Below are positions 36,225-45,800 of a DNA stretch of 64,000 bases, one piece after another; the first letter of the stretch is position 1; every line of letters begins with the position of its first letter. The position numbers and the translations under genes are program-made. The notes beneath the pieces are model-generated. The model was given only the letters and a program-made list of their open reading frames with translations. It made no database searches and was not told the origin of the DNA. This DNA comes from UBA961 sp049317525. GTDB taxonomy: Bacteria > Bacteroidota > Ignavibacteria > Kapaibacteriales > UBA961. The stretch covers positions 5,357 to 69,356 of the forward strand of contig JBMOIC010000015.1 in the NCBI GenBank assembly GCA_049317525.1. Reading direction: 5' to 3'.

Positions 36225-38429
36225 TTATTTGTTTATCACTAAAGGAAGTGTTTGTGTATTAGTACCAGATATTACTGAAATAATATATGAACCGCTAGTA
36301 AGCTCTGAGGTATTAATCTGTAGAGTAAATAAACCAGCAGAAAGATATTCTTTTGTAGAAGTAATTTTATTACCTGTAATTGTTGAAATTATATCTACAG
36401 ATACCAAAGATTCTTTTTCGATATTAATATCTATACATGCTTTGTCTTTAACAGGATTTGGATAAACGAACAATTGAGGAATATCAGCATCACCCGTTTT
36501 AATATCAGTTACGATACTAAAATCACGATCATTTCTAGGAATCAGTTTATATCTTCTTGTTCTAAAATCTGCATTTATAATTCCTCTAACGAAGCTAATT
36601 TTTTCTCCAATTGTAGGTTTTACTCGTTTTGAAATAGAAACAATGCTATCTCTAGTAGTATATGTTAGCTTACTTTCATCTGTTTCCAATCTTATTGATG
36701 CCTCTGGAGTAGCTTTTAAGGCTTCATCTACTATTAAAAATTCTCCAGTTGACTGTGGCGAAGATGGCTCTATTTTACCAATTTCAACATTATTAAATTC
36801 CACCAGCATATTTCTCCACTGATCAGAATTCTCTGTGCCACCAGGATTAGCTCCAAAATCAGCTGTCGATAATGCAACTGGTGCATATAATTCAGTTTGT
36901 CCTAAAGTAATAACTGTATCAACTGATTGAAAATTTAAACTTCCACCAAACTCTTGCAATTTTGCTGTTAATCTTACCTTTTCGCCACGTTTTAATTTCC
37001 AAGCAGGAGAATCATTTCCAAATCTAAATATTGCTGCACCACTCCATGGTGCTATACCATCTTGTAATATAATTCTTGAAGGATTTTGGAAACCATCACC
37101 AAAAATATCATTGGTATCACTCATAACCGTAGCTTCTATCGTAACACTAGAACCACTTATAATTCGCATAGCATCTATTGTATCTGGACGGCGTATATCT
37201 GCAATAGAAGGAAATTGATTTACTACTTTATAATAATAAACTCCATTAACTGGGCCTTTATATGTTTCTCCAACTTCATCAGTTGCAGTTAACATATAAT
37301 ACACAATTGTTCCAGCACTTTGAGCAGGGATTTTTCCTAAGTAATTTCCAGTAATATCTTCTTCTGCAGGTATTTTGGTATATGTTTTACCATCATCAAT
37401 TGAATATTCTAAAAATATATTTCCAATAGGAACAAAATTAGCACCCGGTAATATCTCGAAGATAACAGAAACTATATCTGAAGAACTTGGAAATAACTTT
37501 GCTGGTTGTACCCTTACAACCGATAATTGAGATGGTTTTGGCCCAGAATTAAGATCTCCTGGTAATGCAGGTGAAATAGTATATGTGTATAATGCACTGC
37601 CATTTCCAAACCCACCACCACTGCCTGCAACAAACAATGAGCTAATATACCCTTCCATTTTATAGATTTTTTGTCCAACAGTTAAAGGTCTAAATTCAGA
37701 TTCCTCAATAAAGTGACTTCTAGTAGTATAATATCCACTTTGTTCATTCATTACAATACTATTACCTTGATTATCTCTAACGATAATCTGAGGAGAAGTA
37801 GCCGTAACTGTTAAAGAATCCAAGCTTACTTTTTGTCCAATAAAACCAGAACCAGTTTCTAATAATGGATTTTGAACTTTATTTCCTTTATAAAAGCTAG
37901 AAATATTAGTTTTAATCGCAGGGTTTAATGTCTGTTTTGAAGCTAATACTTTAACTGGAATTATAGACAATAATTCTAATGCAGTAGCAGTGATTTTGGT
38001 TTGATTTGTAGCATCAAATTTATAGGGCAAGCTACCTACAACTACTGTTGCTTCAATCAAATCTCCAGTTTGTAATTTATCAAAACCCGTAGTCTTGATT
38101 AAAGTGTCTCTTTGAAACATGAGTATTCCAGCTTTTTGACTTTCCGATACTGTGGTTTCTGTCTGAAGATATGTTGTCCAACTTGCCCCTGTTAACATAA
38201 TTGGACGTCTATCTCCTTTAGATACATTCACTAATACTGAAACTCCAACTACCCCTTTTATTACCAATGTATCTCCATAATATGCAGAAAGCAATGATTT
38301 TGCATTCAATGAATCTGTAGAAACTGTAGTAATTTCTTTTAATGTTTTTTCTTCATAGGAAAACACATTGTTTATGTTCACTAATAATGATAGTACTATC
38401 ACTATAGATAGCGTAGAAAGAGATTTCAT
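36225..38429 (-). CDS. Secreted protein with T9SS type A sorting domain
   Basis: A 734-aa exported protein of unknown role. It has a signal peptide (LSTLSIVIVLSLLVNINNVFS) and an N-terminal OB-fold-like region (YYGDTLVIKGVVGVSVLVNV). An Ig/Fn3-like segment follows (VVRVQPAKLFPSSSDIVSVI ... VYYMLTATDEVGETYKGPVN). Later beta-rich segments with GEKVRLTAKLQEFGG and GEKISFVRGIINADF resemble nucleic-acid-binding-type OB folds of secreted nuclease-associated proteins, but no nuclease motif is seen. A type A sorting domain closes it (VYPNPVKDKACIDINI ... TLPLVINK). It lies downstream of rsmH, where other bacteria usually have ftsL/ftsI. Confidence 0.8.
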   Translation of the reverse strand: MKSLSTLSIVIVLSLLVNINNVFSYEEKTLKEITTVSTDSLNAKSLLSAYYGDTLVIKGVVGVSVLVNVSKGDRRPIMLTGASWTTYLQTETTVSESQKAGILMFQRDTLIKTTGFDKLQTGDLIEATVVVGSLPYKFDATNQTKITATALELLSIIPVKVLASKQTLNPAIKTNISSFYKGNKVQNPLLETGSGFIGQKVSLDSLTVTATSPQIIVRDNQGNSIVMNEQSGYYTTRSHFIEESEFRPLTVGQKIYKMEGYISSLFVAGSGGGFGNGSALYTYTISPALPGDLNSGPKPSQLSVVRVQPAKLFPSSSDIVSVIFEILPGANFVPIGNIFLEYSIDDGKTYTKIPAEEDITGNYLGKIPAQSAGTIVYYMLTATDEVGETYKGPVNGVYYYKVVNQFPSIADIRRPDTIDAMRIISGSSVTIEATVMSDTNDIFGDGFQNPSRIILQDGIAPWSGAAIFRFGNDSPAWKLKRGEKVRLTAKLQEFGGSLNFQSVDTVITLGQTELYAPVALSTADFGANPGGTENSDQWRNMLVEFNNVEIGKIEPSSPQSTGEFLIVDEALKATPEASIRLETDESKLTYTTRDSIVSISKRVKPTIGEKISFVRGIINADFRTRRYKLIPRNDRDFSIVTDIKTGDADIPQLFVYPNPVKDKACIDINIEKESLVSVDIISTITGNKITSTKEYLSAGLFTLQINTSELTSGSYIISVISGTNTQTLPLVINK

Positions 38430-38523
38430 ATTAATATTCTTAAGTAAATAAATTACAGATGCGGTATCTTTTTTGTAAATATACCAAATTCAATAGTAGT
38501 TATAGGCAGGTTAAGTGCTAAGA

Positions 38524-39495
38524 TTAGATTTTTTCGGCAATTCTTAACTTTGCACTTCTTGACCTTGGATTCCATCCTATTTCTTGTTCTGATGGTTCAA
38601 GTGGTTTTGGGGTTAATATGTGCAATTGAGGATCTGGATTTTCATCAGTTTTTTTTGCACTATCTTTAAATACTTGCTTCACTACTCTATCTTCAAGTGA
38701 ATGGTAAGAAAGCACAACAATTCTTCCACCTTTGTTTAATAAAGGTATAATACTCCTAATAGTATGCTCTAATACTTCTAATTCATTATTCACTGCAATT
38801 CTGATTGCCTGAAATACTCGTGCTAAGCTTTTGCTTGCCATATGTGGTGGGACACATTCTTCAATAATATAGCGTAAATCTGCAGTTGATTTTAGAGGAG
38901 CCGCACGACGGCGCTCAACAAGCCGTCGTGCGATAATTCTTGCGAAAGGTTCTTCCCCGAAACTTCGCAGAATATGGTGGAGTTTACCCTCCTCACTTTT
39001 ATTTAATAATTCTTCGGCTGATATGCCATCTGTCCCAAAACGCATATCAAGCTTAGTATTAAATCTATAACTGATTCCTCTTTGTCCAATATCTAATTGT
39101 CTTGAAGAAACACCCAAATCCAATAAAATCCCAGAAACTCCTTGTTCTGGATATATTAATGTAGATGCTTCTACAAAGTTTTTATTCACAAGAATTAATC
39201 GTGAATCTTGCTCTTTTGATAATTCTTCAGAAAATTTTTGATTGCAATGTGCAATTGCATCTGGATCTGCATCAAATGAATATACTCTTCCCTTTGATGA
39301 TAATCTGGATAGAATTTCTGCCGTATGCCCACCACCACCTAAGGTGCCATCTAAATACAAACCATCATCACCACAATTCATTAATGCATCTACACATTCC
39401 TTTAATAAAACAGGTAGATGATAATCATAATCTTTAAGTTCACTTTTTATAGCTACACTAGGTTTTCTGCTGTGTGATTTCTTTTTTTTAGACAT
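38524..39495 (-). CDS. rsmH: 16S rRNA (cytosine(1402)-N(4))-methyltransferase RsmH
   Basis: A 323-aa SAM-dependent methyltransferase that modifies C1402 in the decoding centre of 16S rRNA. It contains HLPVLLKECVDAL, the SAM loop DGTLGGGGHTAEIL, ILLDLGVSSRQLD and the substrate-side SYHSLEDRVVK. The C-terminus has NPRSRSAKLRIAEK, as in the family. An extra basic N-terminal tail (SKKKKSHSRKP) precedes the core. Its ATG overlaps the end of mraZ by 8 bases, so they are coupled. Confidence 0.97.
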   Translation of the reverse strand: MSKKKKSHSRKPSVAIKSELKDYDYHLPVLLKECVDALMNCGDDGLYLDGTLGGGGHTAEILSRLSSKGRVYSFDADPDAIAHCNQKFSEELSKEQDSRLILVNKNFVEASTLIYPEQGVSGILLDLGVSSRQLDIGQRGISYRFNTKLDMRFGTDGISAEELLNKSEEGKLHHILRSFGEEPFARIIARRLVERRRAAPLKSTADLRYIIEECVPPHMASKSLARVFQAIRIAVNNELEVLEHTIRSIIPLLNKGGRIVVLSYHSLEDRVVKQVFKDSAKKTDENPDPQLHILTPKPLEPSEQEIGWNPRSRSAKLRIAEKI

Positions 39496-39940
39496 GCGGT
39501 TTATTCATTACCTGAGCTGCTACTTTTTCATAACTTTCTTCAAATTTTTGAAGATAAGATTCAAATTCCTCAGGCTTCCATAATTCAAGATGATCCATCA
39601 TCCCAACTATTACTACTCTGTTCTCTATTCCGGCAAATTCAAGGTATTTTTTTGGAAGGGAAATTCTTTGCTGACCATCTAATTCTACTTCTTCACTCCA
39701 AGCTAAAATAGTTCTTAAAAAGAATCTACTTTGCTCATCATATTGATTCAACTTAGAATATTCTTGTTCATATTTACGCCATTCATCTAATGGATAAGCC
39801 GCTATACAACGGTCAGAACCACGAGTCAAGATGAAAGTATCTTGAGCCTCTGGTGATAATGCTCTGCGCATCTTCACTGGTATATTAACCCTTCCTTTAG
39901 AATCTACGGAATAGGTTTCTTGTCCTTTGTAAAAAGCCAT
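39488..39940 (-). CDS. mraZ: Transcriptional regulator MraZ
   Basis: A 150-aa protein with two SpoVT-AbrB-type swapped-hairpin domains: YSVDSKGRVNIPVKMRRAL (residues ~10-28) and VELDGQQRISLPKKYLEFAG (~85-104). MraZ forms ring oligomers and binds repeated GTGGG boxes upstream of its own operon, repressing division and cell-wall genes in several bacteria. Matching boxes with 10-base spacing are present upstream (40137-40171). It is followed only by rsmH, and the rest of a dcw cluster is absent here. Confidence 0.96.
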   Translation of the reverse strand: MAFYKGQETYSVDSKGRVNIPVKMRRALSPEAQDTFILTRGSDRCIAAYPLDEWRKYEQEYSKLNQYDEQSRFFLRTILAWSEEVELDGQQRISLPKKYLEFAGIENRVVIVGMMDHLELWKPEEFESYLQKFEESYEKVAAQVMNKPHV

Positions 39941-39971
39941 CGTTGCAGCAATGATATAAACAAAAAAATGA

Positions 39972-40141
39972 AGGCAGGGAATGCTGTCAGGAATAGATTT
40001 CTTTAAAACTAAATTTCACCTGCATCTACCTATACTTCCTCTAGCCGCTGCATGCCATACTTGATCGGTATTTGCTCTAAAGCAAAGTGGCTTCCCTCCA
40101 CTTAACCTTATAATTATCTATTCCTGGTTCACATTCCCCAC
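39972..40141 (-). ncRNA. Candidate structured leader or small RNA upstream of mraZ
   Basis: This ~165-base block is GC-richer than its surroundings and is closed by nested long-range pairings. The first is a 7-bp GGGAATG/CATTCCC stem (39977-39983 with 40132-40138). Across a small 4/5-base internal loop comes a perfect 11-bp stem (39988-39998 with 40116-40126). Inside are smaller hairpins: 40085-40090 with 40098-40103, and 40072-40076 with 40081-40085. On the minus strand the structure is followed by seven T (39968-39962), as for a terminated small RNA of 6S-like size. No known riboswitch, RNase P, tmRNA or SRP consensus was recognised. It could be a mraZ leader or an independent RNA. Confidence 0.5.
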
Positions 40142-40171
40142 TTTCTCCCACAAATATCCACAGAATTCCCC
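40136..40171 (-). promoter_or_regulatory. MraZ operator repeats
   Basis: On the minus strand four GTGGG-like boxes occur every 10 bases: GTGGG (40141-40137), GTGGG (40151-40147), GTGGA (40161-40157) and GGGGA (40171-40167), each separated by 5 bases. This is the known MraZ binding pattern (TGGGN repeated with 5-base spacers). It points to autoregulation, although the array lies about 200 bases before the mraZ start. Confidence 0.7.
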
Positions 40172-40181
40172 AATTCGCCAA
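40153..40181 (-). promoter_or_regulatory. Possible promoter for the structured RNA and mraZ
   Basis: TTGGCG (40181-40176) and GATATT (40158-40153) are spaced by 17 bases on the minus strand, overlapping the operator boxes. This is where a repressor site would be expected. The hexamers match the consensus only in part. Confidence 0.35.
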
Positions 40182-40608
40182 ATATTTATTCAACTTATAG
40201 ATAATTTATCTCATTTAACTTTTCCACATTCATCAATATGGCTATAATCTTAATATTTTGCCATATACAATATCTTGTATTTTGATTTCACAGATTACTG
40301 ATTATTGAATAAATTCCATTTATGGATGCAAAAAACGATTGAATTTTAGTTGATTTCAGGAATATGCAGGAAAGATTATGAGTTTTATGTGAATTTTCCC
40401 ACATTAAACCTAAAAGTAGATAGTATACATACAATTATATTCAGTAAGGATAGAACTGATGCTTTTTCGATTATTACATTATCTCATTGTAAAATATATA
40501 CTTATGCGAATACTACATATGCTTTTAGCATAATTCTTTAATAATATTCTGATTTTTCCCCACTTTCACCCACAGATTTTACACCCACATGTATCTTATA
40601 AACACTTT
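40172..40608. other. Gene-free AT-rich region
   Basis: About 440 bases have no convincing coding sequence; a 63-codon frame inside it looks like chance. The region is very AT-rich. It contains scattered CCACA-type motifs, including TTTTCCACA (40220-40228) and TTTCCCACA (40395-40403), plus ATATCCACA just outside (40154-40162). These resemble DnaA boxes (TTATCCACA) with one or two mismatches. A hairpin TATGC-TTTTA-GCATA lies near 40518-40532. Confidence 0.5.
40558..40588 (-). promoter_or_regulatory. Second cluster of GTGGG boxes
   Basis: GTGGG boxes occur at 40563-40559, 40573-40569 (10-base period) and 40588-40584 on the minus strand. The first 20 bases (40558-40577) match the mraZ operator at 40136-40155 at 18 positions. 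They lie just past the stop of the AAA/TPR ATPase gene. They may be a second MraZ site or DnaA-type binding sites. Confidence 0.45.
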
Positions 40609-42795
40609 TTATGAGAATTTCTTTAAGTGTTCTAGAAATCCTTGAAGTTTTAAAGCTTTACCTAAAGACTTAGCAGCTTTTCGATATTTAACTGCATCAG
40701 AAGGTTTATTTCCTTTAGCAAGCAAAATGCTAATATTAGAAATAGTAAGTAATTGATATTCATATCCAAGATTTGACGATTCGTTTGCAGCGTTTTGTAG
40801 TTCTCTCCAAGCAGAATTAAAGTCCTGTTCTGATAAGTGCAAGGAAGCTTTTGCATTATGATATAAACAAGAGATTAAAGTATCTGGATTTTTTGCTAAT
40901 AAGTTTTTAACTTCTTTGATAAAGAACAATGCACTTTCGGTATCACCAATAGTAATTGATAATCTAGCGATTAAGATAGAAATGATTGATTCATCATGTT
41001 TAGATATTGAACCGGCATATGTAGAAAGAAAATCTGTTCCAATCTTTATAGCTTCTTGATATAATAGATTATCTGAAGCCGCCAACATTTCTCTTTGAAT
41101 CGCAGCTGTGTCTGCCTCTAGAACAGTGTGCAACATATCTTCTATGACATTGTTTTGGGACACATCATACTTTTCATCAGAATCTGTGGATGAATTGGTA
41201 GAATGATCAGTATTGCTTTCTCCGGTATCCTTTTTTGCTATTTGTACAATTTCTTTTACATCGTATTCTGGAAAACTATTTTTTAATTCAGCACCTGCCC
41301 TTGCCCTAGAAATTGCCATTTCTGGTGAAAGAGGAGCATTAACTGCATGAGTGATAGAATCAAATTGTTGTAAAGCATAAGAACTCATAGAGGGCATAGC
41401 AAATTGTTGAGCATTTTGAGCAATATCCATAACAAATTGCTGAGCTTGTTGAAGCTCTCCAGCACCTGTTGCATGAGCAGCCAAATATGGAGTTACTCTT
41501 GCCCTTTCGGTTTCGTCCATATCTTTAATTTGTTCATTTAATACAGCTAATATTTGAGTATGAATAGCAGTTTTCTCTTCATATTCTAAAGATTTTTCAA
41601 AATAATCTCGATATAAAGTTTGAGTAAATTCAAAAAGTGTGGTTTTCACACCATAACGTTCATGAGGGCCAAGACTCCTTATAACCCCTGTCTTTGCCTG
41701 CACACGTTTAATTTTTCGAATAGAAGAAACAACATCAATATTCAACAATTTTGAGATAATAAAAGCTGATGATTCAGCTCCTTCAGCAGCGCATAAAGAA
41801 AGCAAAGTAATTTCTTCTTCATTTAAACTTTCTATAAGCTTAGAAAAAGCAGCATGAACACTTGAAGGCAATAATTCACCACGCTTAAACTCATTATTGA
41901 TTGATCCATCTGGTAAAAATGGTGTTACTTTTTGAAAATATTTTAGATATTCAGCTAATACGCTAGGAATACCATTTGTCTTGTCATATAATATTTGCTC
42001 AAACTCTTCATTGCTAATATAATTAGGCAACATTTTGGCACACATTGCATGCAATTCTGCTTTATTAAAACTAGTTATATCAATATGAACATATGAAGTA
42101 GTTTCTTGTTTGAATTCTCTTAAAACTGATAGAATTGGTGATAGCATTTCTTCAGCGATACTTTTTCTATAAGCAACTACGATTAGGATAGGTAATTTGG
42201 AAATATTTTGAGCTAATTGCTCTAAAAGAAGTGTAGATTCAGCATCACACCAATGCATATCATCTAAAATCAAGATTAATGGAGATTTATTACACCATTG
42301 CTCTAATCTTTTGTAAAATGTGAGATGAATCTGTTCTTTTCCGTCAATAATTTCTTTTTTATCCTTTACTTTATCTTTCTCTGATTTGTACGATTGAACA
42401 TCTTTGGATATTTCCTTTGCTGCATCGATTACATCGCCCACATAAGGAACTGATGTCAATAATGTCATTCCAATATTTAAAGCCAATTTTTTTTGAGGTG
42501 TTAACACTTTTTCAGAATTCTTTAACTCTTCTAAAAGCCTTATGAATGGCCCTAAAGGCTGAAGTGCTCCTACCATAAAATTACCAACTGGAGCTTGGCA
42601 TGCAGACATAGAAATAAGGGCTTTGTCATTTAATTGGGTATCTTTTTCGAAATACCTCATTAATGTAGTTTTACCAAAACCTGTTTCACCAGAAATAAAA
42701 ATAACTGTACCTTTTTTCTTCTTTAATCGCTCTCTAGAAGAATTCAAGATTTCTATTGATTTTTCACGACCTATCAATATTTCCGAGGTATCCAT
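40609..42795 (-). CDS. AAA/STAND-type ATPase with C-terminal helical repeats
   Basis: A 728-aa cytoplasmic protein. The N-terminal NTPase starts at ILIGREKSIEILN. Walker A is SGETGFGKTT (about residues 35-44) and Walker B is LILILDDMHW, the latter typical of the AAA_16/'predicted ATPase' group found in signalling ATPases such as MalT-like and adenylate-cyclase-associated proteins. A winged-helix-like section (ITLLSLCAAEGAESSAFIIS) follows. The C-terminal half is TPR-like helices, interrupted by a Ser/Asp/Asn-rich linker near STDSDEKYD. No HTH, kinase, cyclase, protease or other effector domain is visible, so what it controls is unknown. It lies between sbcC and the mraZ regulatory region. Confidence 0.75.
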   Translation of the reverse strand: MDTSEILIGREKSIEILNSSRERLKKKKGTVIFISGETGFGKTTLMRYFEKDTQLNDKALISMSACQAPVGNFMVGALQPLGPFIRLLEELKNSEKVLTPQKKLALNIGMTLLTSVPYVGDVIDAAKEISKDVQSYKSEKDKVKDKKEIIDGKEQIHLTFYKRLEQWCNKSPLILILDDMHWCDAESTLLLEQLAQNISKLPILIVVAYRKSIAEEMLSPILSVLREFKQETTSYVHIDITSFNKAELHAMCAKMLPNYISNEEFEQILYDKTNGIPSVLAEYLKYFQKVTPFLPDGSINNEFKRGELLPSSVHAAFSKLIESLNEEEITLLSLCAAEGAESSAFIISKLLNIDVVSSIRKIKRVQAKTGVIRSLGPHERYGVKTTLFEFTQTLYRDYFEKSLEYEEKTAIHTQILAVLNEQIKDMDETERARVTPYLAAHATGAGELQQAQQFVMDIAQNAQQFAMPSMSSYALQQFDSITHAVNAPLSPEMAISRARAGAELKNSFPEYDVKEIVQIAKKDTGESNTDHSTNSSTDSDEKYDVSQNNVIEDMLHTVLEADTAAIQREMLAASDNLLYQEAIKIGTDFLSTYAGSISKHDESIISILIARLSITIGDTESALFFIKEVKNLLAKNPDTLISCLYHNAKASLHLSEQDFNSAWRELQNAANESSNLGYEYQLLTISNISILLAKGNKPSDAVKYRKAAKSLGKALKLQGFLEHLKKFS

Positions 42796-42805
42796 GTAAA
42801 CTCAA

Positions 42806-42834
42806 AATAAGTAGTAAAGAGATTCTACTGTCAA
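42806..42834 (-). promoter_or_regulatory. Possible promoter of the AAA/TPR ATPase gene
   Basis: A consensus TTGACA (42834-42829) lies on the minus strand. After 17 bases it is followed by CTTATT, a poor -10. The gap to the sbcC stop is 88 bases, so a separate promoter is plausible but not certain. Confidence 0.3.
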
Positions 42835-42883
42835 CATATATGCAAAACACAAGCCAAAATTCAATATGGGAATTTTATAGTAT

Positions 42884-45800
42884 TTATGTAAAAACGACAC
42901 TTCCTTTGCCTGGGATATTCTTAATGGTTATTGATTTAGGAACTTCTTGCTTTAATTCTTCTACATGAGATATTATGCCAATTGTTCTTCCATCATTGCA
43001 TAATTCTCTAAGATTCTGCAACATATCTTCCAAAGCTTTTTTATCCAAGCTTCCAAATCCTTCATCCAAAAAAAAGAAATTATCTGAATTATTACCTAGA
43101 ACACTCTCTGAAAGTGCAATTGCTAAGCATAATGCAACCTGAAAACTTTGCCCACCAGATAAAGTATGAATACTCCTTTTTCTACCCGAATGCATTAAAT
43201 CAATGATTTCAAAATCTGCCATATCATTAACAGATAATTGCAAAGCACCTGCATTTAATTGTTGAAATCTCTTATTAGCTTGAATACATAAAGCTTTCAT
43301 TTGCCACATCGCAACATATCTAACTAATGCTTCGCCTTTTAAGAGTTGCTGCAGTTCTTTGATGAGTTCCGATGTATTTTTTAATGTCTGTATTCTTTTT
43401 CCTAAAGATAATTTCTTAACAAAATGTTCTGTTAACAATTCTAAATGGGAAACTTGCATACCGCTTTTTACTTGATATGCAGATAATAATTGCTTCTTTT
43501 CTTCTAATGTACCACACAATGTGCTATGAATTATCTCATCATATGGATTTTCTTCATATTCTTTCTTGGTAACAATATATGCTTGCAAACATGTATTCAG
43601 ATTAGCATAATATACTTTCACAAGAGATTTTTCTTCAGAAAGATCAATAGCATATTGCAATGCATTTTTTATATCTGATATACTTTTATAGACCGTTTGA
43701 TTTTTAAATTTTCCGTCTAATTCATTAGATAAAGACAATGCATTTGAAATCAAAGACTGCACATGCTTCTCTAAAAATTGAATTTGACCAAAGTAAAATT
43801 CTCTTTTTTGAAATATAGATTGTAATTGTTTCTCTGCATTTTCTTTTTCATTTACTTTGTTTTGAATAGATAATAAAAGTGTATCTAATTCATTATTTAT
43901 GTAATCTTTACTATGATTTATATATGCATTAATTATATCGATGTCAATTATATCTTTCAATTCTTGAATATCTTTTTCTATTAACTTTTGCTGTTCTTGT
44001 ATTTTAATACATTCATATTCTAATGTTTGTATTTTTTGCTGTTTTTCTAGCAACTTTTCATTTATTTCCTGAAGAGTAGATTCCAGCTGGAAAGCATATG
44101 CCTTTAATCGAGATAATTCTTTCTTTTCTTGTTGAATATATATGTCAATTTCTTTAACGGACGAATTCAATAGATGAAGCAGATTGTTATTTATTAATTG
44201 TAGGTGCTCATTAATTTGTTTGTCAATATGATTCATTCTTGAAATGATATCACTCTGTTCAGTATACAATGTATTTAATTGATCATGTATTGATCCAGAC
44301 TTAATTTCAAGAGAATGCAAAAAAGATAATTTTTCCTGTACATCAATTTCTTTTTGGATAAGAGTAAATAATTCTTCGCTATTGTACTCATGAGACATAG
44401 GATTATGATGCGTAGAGCCACATAGCGGACAAGCTTCATGTGGTTTTAATTCTACAGTATAATCATGGAGGATTTTCTTTTTTTCAAGCACATGTTTTCT
44501 TTCTTTGCACAGAGTAATTTCTTTATTGAAATGGTCTTTTGCTAATTCAATATATTTCTGAACAGAAAGCACTTTCTTGTTTTTTACATAGATGATAACT
44601 GCATCAATAATTTGATTCAATTCTAGTTTAAAAGCTAATATTTTCCCTTCGATAGAATATAATATTGTTGACAATGACTCAGAATTTTTAAGTAAATGAG
44701 TATATATTGAAAGCCATAATTCTGCATCATAGATATATTCCAATCTGAGTATCTCTTTTTTTTCAGTACTTTCTTTTTGCAAAGTAATTTCTATAGTTTC
44801 AAGTATGTTAACACACTCTTCTTGTAAAGACTGCTTAGCTGTTATTGTACCTTGTAGAGTAGACTGCAAATCTATCAACTTGTATTGTTTTTTATGATAC
44901 TCAGATAGTTTTCGTAGACTTTCTACTTTGTTAGTAGCATTTTCTGATAGTAAGTATTCATCATGTAGTGTTGTTAAAAATAATTCTACTTCTTTTTGTT
45001 TATGCTGTACATCTGCTAAACATTCAATAAGTGATTTCTTTTCGGTTTCTTTTTGAGCAATCTCATGTTCAATATATTCAAGAGAAACCAGGTTATCTCT
45101 GAACTCTTCTGCTAATTCAAGATATATAATATGTTTTTCTTTTGCTTCGAACATATCTTTTTCTTTTAAAAGATTTTCATATTCATGTGATAAAGAAACA
45201 TATCTTTCTTGAATATTTTTGGCTTGAATAGTTTGTTGAAGTCGATACTCAATATCTTGAATTTCTTTATTAATGTTTTTTATTTGCAATGATAAATGAG
45301 TTAATTCAGATTCAGCAGCAGTCAAATCTTCTTCAGTAATCGAATGAATTGAATCATATTCACCGTGCAAATAATTCAGGTCTTTTTCATTGTTTTGTTG
45401 AACAATTTTAATTCCATTTGATACCTCATAACGATGGAGATCGAAGAGTTCTCTCATCATTATTGTGCGATCTACGGGAGACAATTGAATAAATTCCATG
45501 AATTTACCCTGTGGAATAATGATCGCTCTTTTAAAATACTCTGCTTTTAGACCAATAATTTCTTCAGCTTTAGCTTTATTCCATTCTATAGGTTGCCATA
45601 TATGAAGTAATTCATCCCATTTAAATCCTGTTTTACTTTCTAGAGTTACATCATCAATATTATTTTTCTTTCTTTTACCCTTTATTTGAGTTCTATATAA
45701 TGAACCATTACTATAAAATTGAAAGTCTATATACAACTCATTAACATCAAGATTCATAAGTTGATAATTCTTTTTTGTTTTAGAACCAACTAATCGTTCT

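Noticed and set aside
36225..38429. Secreted nuclease call for the T9SS protein downstream of rsmH
   Set aside because: OB-fold-like segments resemble nuclease-associated proteins, but no endonuclease/exonuclease catalytic motif is present.
40350..40541. A 63-codon frame in the gene-free region
   Set aside because: It has no ribosome-binding site, a low-complexity composition and no recognisable motif. It lies in AT-rich DNA where such frames occur by chance.
39972..40608. RNase P RNA, tmRNA or SRP RNA next to mraZ (rnpB lies upstream of mraZ in some gammaproteobacteria)
   Set aside because: None of the conserved core sequences of these RNAs was found on either strand, and the structured block is too short for RNase P RNA.
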